Origin: Notospermus geniculatus
Taxonomy: Eukaryota; Nemertea; Pilidiophora; Heteronemertea; Lineidae
DNA length: 64,000 nt
NCBI GenBank assembly: GCA_002633025.1
Contig: NMRB01000011.1
Coordinates: forward strand, 659,826 to 723,825
Reading direction: 5' to 3'
The notes beneath the pieces are model-generated. The model saw only the letters and a program-made list of their open reading frames with translations, did not search any database and had not been told where the DNA came from. Positions 58,164 through 64,000 of the stretch are shown here, piece by piece. Every line of letters begins with the position of its first letter. Position 1 is the stretch's first letter. The position numbers and the translations under genes are program-made.

Positions 58164-59995
58164 CGTCAACCCTATCTCTGATTTCCCACGATGACATTTT
58201 AAACTGTCCTGGTCTGGGTCAATTAGGAATCACCAGCCTCTGTCATTGCTGAACAGAGAATTTAAACAATTTTACTGGTCCTACTCCAGCAGAATTTTAT
58301 TTTCAAGTGGTTGACGTATCCTATCTTCTGAGCTTTATTTCCCTTCAGAGTATGTTGCTTTGATGTCTTCTGTTCTTTAACTACATGTAATACCTGAATA
58401 CGATATTCCACCGCAATTTTATCAGTCATTAGCCAGGCCACACTTCTTCACACAGAAGCAAATGGAAAAGTAAACTAATGTTATCCAACTTATTTGAAAC
58501 CGATTATATTCAAAACTGTAGTTGGTAACGAAGTCAGAGAGACTGGAAAATAACAAATTATGAAATAACACAATATAATGTCTTCTGCGCAGATTTTGAA
58601 TTTCAGTGGGAGAATTAATGATGTAAGAATGCTGGCTGGAGTGGACAATTTAGTTACTTCCGTGCTCAGTGCATTCAATGTATGGTGTTAATGTTTGAAT
58701 GTCCACGAACATGAAGTGTACCAAATTGATGCTGAGGAACTTCGTAATTGGCAAAGCAATCTACTTTTTCTTGCCAGTTTCATAAATCTTCCTGTCCTCG
58801 ATCACAACTCGCTGCACAGGAGATACTATTCCATGCAAGAAAATTAGATCTTACAATCAGCTTTGAAAATGTTAGCCATTTGTTGCAAATTTTTCAAGAC
58901 ATGACATGAATTGATTGGCCAATAGTGGGTGACTATGTTTACAAAGAGGTTGCTCTCGCGATGAAATGAGATTGCGAGTCAACTGACTATCGGTTTACTT
59001 GTGGTTTCACTGGTATTGACCAACCCATTCTTGTAAAATGGAATTATTAGTTGCATTTGGCAAAACAGTGGCATGAAGCTGTTTTTGTCAAATCAGTAAT
59101 AGACGCATGAAACTGACTTGGAACGGTCTTTTGCATGCCAAATCCTGCTCTGTTGTGAAATCATATTTTCACATTTTTTTTCAGTGAAAATGCCTTCAAT
59201 ATATAAAAATTTATTGAAATCACTTGTGCTGTATGGTTGAATGAAAATGAATACCACTTTAATCAAGAATGTCTGCATTCCCATTTTTATGTACATACAA
59301 TAAACGCTTACCGATAAAGGAATCTCATTCAGCGGTTGAAAAAAATCACACACTATACTTCAAGTGAAATCTTCAGTCTGTGTCTCTGCATGATAAATTT
59401 CCACTTGAAAAAGGAAGGCTTACCTTCTTTCTATGTGATTGGTGCCATCTGCATTTAAATTGTTATCGTAGTGACACTTGCTAAGTATCATTCTGCCTCA
59501 TTTAGTTACGATGTGTGACTTGGCATACTCGCTGAATCGGATGTGATGAATTCCTTCAGAAAACACACCCAATTAGTGACATCAATCACCATTAGGCAGT
59601 TGATCGAAAGTGAACATCTCTGTCACTAAAGACGAATAAAAAACAGTGAAGAAATTTGCCAAGTGTTGAAGGACATGTGCTTCGTACAGGGTGTTCCGGA
59701 TCAAAAATTCACTTAGTTGATTAACGCGACCATCTCTCCCTCAGAGGATCATGCGGAGAAAAAAAACAGAAGAAACTAGAAATGTTAAATTCGCTGAATA
59801 GCGAATTGATGACTTCCACCCATGCAGATGTGCCAGAGTTTAACATGTTTCTCCATTCTTGGGGCTGGATATGTCAAGTATATGGGACTGAACATGCTGA
59901 GTTATCCAAGCCGACCCGTCAGAAACTGACGCGAGCACATGCACGCCGCCATGCTGACCTGAATCACAGTGTGTTATTAAAATTATCATTTCGGT
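58164..59995. other. Gene-free stretch
   Basis: No gene or repeat was recognised before the regulatory cluster at 60.0 kb. Confidence 0.45.
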
Positions 59996-60118
59996 TGCTG
60001 ATTGGCCAGATGGCTGACCTAGAAATTTTACAATGCTTGCGGACGTCACAGTGCCTCTGGGATAATTTATGCGATGACGTCAGCGAAAACTGGGTCGTGG
60101 CCGCCACGAGTGACGTCA
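59996..60118. promoter_or_regulatory. Candidate promoter: CRE cluster with inverted CCAAT box
   Basis: Two perfect cyclic-AMP response elements (TGACGTCA at 60075-60082 and 60111-60118) and a half-matching GACGTCA at 60042-60048 lie within 77 bp. An inverted CCAAT (ATTGG, 60001-60005) lies upstream, and a GCCGCCA motif precedes the last site. CREB/ATF factors bind TGACGTCA, and such clusters next to CCAAT boxes are typical of core promoters. No transcribed gene is clear: open frames at 59782-60129 (+), 60224-60406 (+) and 60067-60411 (-) are unrecognised. Confidence 0.45.
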
Positions 60119-61383
60119 TGGATTGTTGAGTGCACCACGACCACGGGGAGCCGGGAAATTTGATCAAAAATCGTCCCCAAATCGGTTAATAATGCAAGTA
60201 GGTTAAATTCCAGCCTTTCCCCGATGGCGACAATCATATTGCAGATTGTGACGAACTTTGAGCGAGATCCATTCAGTGGTATTTGCAAAACCGCGTGCAG
60301 AATTCGAAAATTGGAGAGATCCATAGAAAGAAAGAAATCCTGTGAAATCAATATGTCCTCCACCGTGAGGTGTGGAGGCCGAATTAACCAAGGGTTTTGT
60401 TCTTGATACACGTTTCTCTTGAAAGAACAAATTAAAGCACCAATTTTTGTTTTTTTTTAACATAAGAATGTGTCAACAGCTAAGCCTGTCTTTTCTTGTG
60501 TAATAAATGAGAAAAAAAATAACCAAACGTCTTTCGAACTTCGTTTCATATCATTTTCTAAATCACAACAGACAGTAAACAGACTATGCCAGTGGTAATC
60601 AAATATTTATTCTCTTAGTGTTCAGTCTTCCATTGCCTTTACTGTTCGAAAGATGGAATCCTGTGATATGACAGGGTGATGCAAATCATCGTGGTGTTTC
60701 TCCCATGAACATCTCCATGTCATTGGAGCAGAAATTTTATTGACATGGCTGGAATACTTGTCAGTGCATTGGCAAAGGAGCTAACGTCCACTGAAGGAGA
60801 CTCCAGGCAATTTACAGTTTATCCAATGTTTACGTTTCAGTTCTATTTGATCGCAAGTTCTTTTCCTATAAATGTCTACCATTCTAATTTGTATCGCGCT
60901 GCCTACAGTACATGCAGCGCTGCTGTGGCATTCGTCATGTTGGGAGGCTCTGTGGGCTGTGTTGGTTACATGCTGTAAAAAAACCAAAATGGAAGGTTGT
61001 CATTATTATTCAAAGGATTCTACCTACAGTGCCTGCTGACAGGCTAGATTGACATATTAACTACCCTAACCTGTCAAGGTATCCACCGAATGCATATCAG
61101 TATGTTATAAAAACGTTGACAATTCACAGTCGACCCATGTAGACTAACAACACATCAGAAACCCAACGAGGGTGATCCGTAAAATTTATGGTGATCAAAA
61201 GTTTCTTGCTAATCTTGGATGGTCTGCGCAGCGTACCAGCATTACGACTTTACGAAAGCCAACTCTTGCATGTAGAATGAAAGGATATGTTTTGCTGTAT
61301 AACTTTGGCACAAAGTTGCATCAACTTATTTTCAAACGATGTCAGCAAAGCATGTTGAGCATGTTGATGTGCCTTAAAATCAT
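60119..61383. other. No gene recognised
   Basis: A 60-codon frame at 60224-60406 (+), starting CCGATGGCG, and a 77-codon frame at 60745-60978 (+) show no known domain. Confidence 0.4.
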
Positions 61384-61599
61384 ACGTTCATGAAGGCTAC
61401 TCTAGCCGTCGATTCATGTTTTTGTTCAAACACGAGTAGTTGAAAGTGGCATGCTTCCATGTGAAATAATATGATTGATCATGATCGACTGTGACCATCA
61501 CTTTTTTCATTATCGAACTGTTGCTAACAAACTTTCTCAGCAACTCCTCGTGTTTGAACAAAAATACGAATCAACGGCTAGGGTAGCTCTCGTGAACGT
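61384..61599. mobile_element. TIR element, about 216 bp, 58-bp arms
   Basis: ACGTTCATGAAGGCTAC at 61384 pairs with an inverse ending GAACGT at 61599. TAGCCGT(C/T)GATTC, TTTTTGTTCAAACACGAG and AGTTG are shared by both arms, with about eight mismatches in all. It is non-coding. Confidence 0.87.
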
Positions 61600-63066
61600 T
61601 GGCTTATGTTTACTAATATAGTATTAAAAAATATCACAACAGATTCCATCTCTGTTAGGAAGGGCAGATTTATGGACCCTGGGTGGCACACCAGCAATAG
61701 CCCACAGCGCTCTAAAATATGGTAGCAGAGCGTAGTTTTAGTGGTCAAGGCGCGAGGGAGTTCAGGAATAGCCAGCCAAGAACCAAGACCAAAGTTTGGA
61801 ACTCCGCCTCCGTCTTTCATTGCAACGTTAGGAAATCCGACATCATTGCATATTAAAGGCCTGGACATTGGATTTTTTGACTTTTAGTGTTTGTTACTAC
61901 TACTGCCTCGTATCTTCCATCGGCACTAGAGTAGGTAGGCAAGATCTCTGGACCTCTGCGGCGCACTCTGCCTAATTTGGTCCTCGGGTACGTGGTAGCT
62001 TTACATCAACATAAGTGAAAATATGCGAACACAAAATAGGAACCACAATACTTCATTTTCTCCTCCATCTTGTGTAGTAAATCTTGTACTTAAAACTCTG
62101 CATGGTGGAAAAATGGCATTACGGTATCTTTCAGTAAAGATTTCATGAATGCACAAATAACAGCTCAGAAAACATTAAGATTCTTTCCTTCACCATGGCA
62201 TTGTTCTTTCGTGAGTTGTGTTCATCAAATTTTGATATGATGGAGTCATTTATTCCAGGTCAAAAACGTATAGAATTCTGAAAGAAAACACCAAGTCTGC
62301 TTTCTTTTTTGACCTTGTTGGAGAATCCGCCATCAGTGAACATCTTTACTGGTATTTAGTGCAAATAATTTGCAGTTAGTTATGGGTTTTCAAGCAGTTT
62401 CCTCGTTCAAATAGTGAAAAACAGAGAGAATGATACCAAATCCTACTGTTTGGGTATACTTGTGTCATACATCTTAATCAAACCAAACATAAAAATGATA
62501 CCATCAGAGTAATTTCCTGTCAGGTCACGATGCAGTGATACATTTTTCTCATGGTCTTCCTCAGACGCTCTCTGCGCTAACTATTTCTTACATCTTGATG
62601 GGGAAGAGTCAAATGGCTTGCCTTTAATGGCCTCAAATCACATTATGGCTTTAACTTGATTGACTTATAAATAACACTATACACATCACTGGATAATGTT
62701 GTCTCTTAGTATGCATTACACAGCATGGTTTATTGAGGTGATTTTTATCTGAAATATGCAACGCCACTGATTTTCAAATTTCCTGGGGAAGGAATCGTTT
62801 AAATTCATTGAAATCTCAAGAATCGCTTTATCATCAGGATGCTGAGTAAACATGGGACATTACAACTTCTTAACCAAGTTGATCTGAATTATGCATCTTG
62901 TCATTTTCAAACTATTTGGCCAAGGAATTGGTTCAAGTCTTTGGCATTAAGTGAATCACGTCTTCCTAATAATGCAAATATGGTGCGATTCACATTTGGA
63001 ATCTACAGTCGTAGAGTATGAATTCCTCGACTAACTGCTGATCGTCAACTCTCGATTCAGAAGGCC
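61600..63066. other. Gene-free stretch
   Basis: No gene or repeat was recognised. Confidence 0.45.
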
Positions 63067-63132
63067 TTACACAGGGCCGCATTTAGCGGGGGGGGGGNCC
63101 CGACCAAAAAAGCTACTATACGGCCCTGTTAC
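63067..63132. mobile_element. Very short TIR element with TTAC direct flanks
   Basis: ACAGGGCCG at the left and CGGCCCTG at the right are inverted ends, with TAGC and GCTA further in. The direct repeat TTAC stands at 63067-63070 and 63129-63132, as a target duplication would. A G run interrupted by an N (63098) is inside. Confidence 0.55.
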
Positions 63133-64000
63133 ATCGGTCATTTTACATGATGAAGCAATTCATTCCTCTCAGCTATTGCTGGGAGATTGCCAGATGATAT
63201 CTGTGGCACCAATTAAATTAATTTGTATCACTTCTCCCTGAAGTTGGTTGGCCCCTCTTATGTAAACACTCCACCACTGTGGATATACATCGCCGATATG
63301 TATATATATCAACTGCACAAAAAAATCACAGCATATTGAAATCTCTGCACTGGTATGATTCAGAAGTGGTGGTGGAGAGGATAAATTTATGAAGGTCGAG
63401 GGAAGTTGCTTTATGCCTCGTCCAAAAGGCTCTGTTTACACTAGCCAAACTGAAGGCACTGTAATGGACTTCGCCACTGTTCAAGAGTTGAGATAATCCA
63501 CGACTGACTTACTTGATGGTGGAATCTAAAACATAGCTCCTGATTTTGTCCCGGGGATTTTGTTCGAGCATGGATTGAAATCATGTGATCTTCAGAAGTT
63601 GGAAATGGGTTACGATGGTAACCAGAATGGCTTCCGATAACTCAACAACACTGCTTCCAACGTGGCATCCTCGAACAGTCTTCCATCTTCAACCCCATGT
63701 CTGCCTTAGCTGCAGCTAGGGTAAAGTTACAGTCGTCAGCACGATAAAATACAAGTACTTTGTTACCATTCTGTGAGCGTTTGTAAGAAGACCCCTGATT
63801 GATCATCTTGTCAGTGGAAATGTACCATGTTTAAACAAATGTTTCAGTCATGACTTCTAATGTCAGGGAGTTTGGCAAAAGATCAAGAGATCTTCTGTTG
63901 CAATGTGCTGAAAGTGCTAAACAAAGTTGTTACTCGTAATGTGAACCTTCCCTTCTGAGGTTCCAGCATTTGCTACATACACTAACGTCACAGTCCTCCT
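63133..64000. other. Gene-free stretch
   Basis: No gene was recognised. A short TATATATA tract lies near 63300. Confidence 0.45.

Noticed and set aside
59782-60129. 115-codon plus-strand frame over the CRE cluster
   Set aside because: No recognised domain, and the overlapping minus-strand frame is equally long. The CRE/CCAAT signals explain the conserved-looking words better.

Overview
The window looks like nuclear DNA of an invertebrate animal, most likely a marine deuterostome such as an echinoderm, hemichordate or lancelet; the exact group cannot be fixed from the sequence alone. The signs are spliced genes with GT-AG introns, very low gene density, many short inverted-repeat elements, tRNA-like SINE fragments, and strong enrichment of the self-complementary words TACATGTA, TAGGCCTA and TACCGGTA. 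There are no bacterial operons, CRISPR arrays, rRNA genes or prophage genes. Three single N positions (49039, 55083, 63098) show this is a draft assembly.

Two genes are well supported, and they lie head to head. On the minus strand, 9223-10425 is an intronless 400-residue type II membrane glycosyltransferase of the DXD-containing Gly_transf_sug (OCH1/SUR1-like) class. On the plus strand, 13169-15692 is a complete six-exon MBD2/3 gene. It encodes the methyl-CpG-binding subunit of the NuRD chromatin complex, with an MBD, the FWEKRL region and a C-terminal coiled coil. Their start codons are about 2.7 kb apart. The shared upstream region holds three copies of one foldback (MITE-like) family plus a fourth, unrelated foldback.

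The rest is almost entirely non-coding and dominated by non-autonomous repeats. By position: a two-copy tandem repeat at 1.2-1.7 kb; a foldback at 5.1 kb; inverted copies of a YY1-motif repeat at 7.4-7.8 kb; TIR elements at 8.7, 20.8, 26.1, 31.8, 45.2, 52.0 and 61.4 kb; a perfect 46-bp inverted repeat at 24.95 kb; a stacked and nested block of foldbacks at 28.1-30.0 kb; a dispersed repeat carrying CCAAT, E-box and YY1-like motifs at 22.3, 38.9 and 42.1-42.6 kb; a 40-bp minisatellite at 45.6-46.5 kb; and a near-identical 0.66-kb duplication at 48.4-50.0 kb next to an assembly N. A cluster of cyclic-AMP response elements at 60.0-60.1 kb looks like a promoter.

A few stretches read like protein but could not be assembled into a gene: 36.2-36.8 kb (+), 43.4-44.2 kb (-) and 54.9-55.8 kb (-). 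They are given as low-confidence exon or pseudogene candidates. I found no clearly new multi-gene biological system. The more original material is the organisation of the repeats: nested foldbacks, a mini-hairpin family with a filled and an empty site, and repeats that carry promoter motifs.
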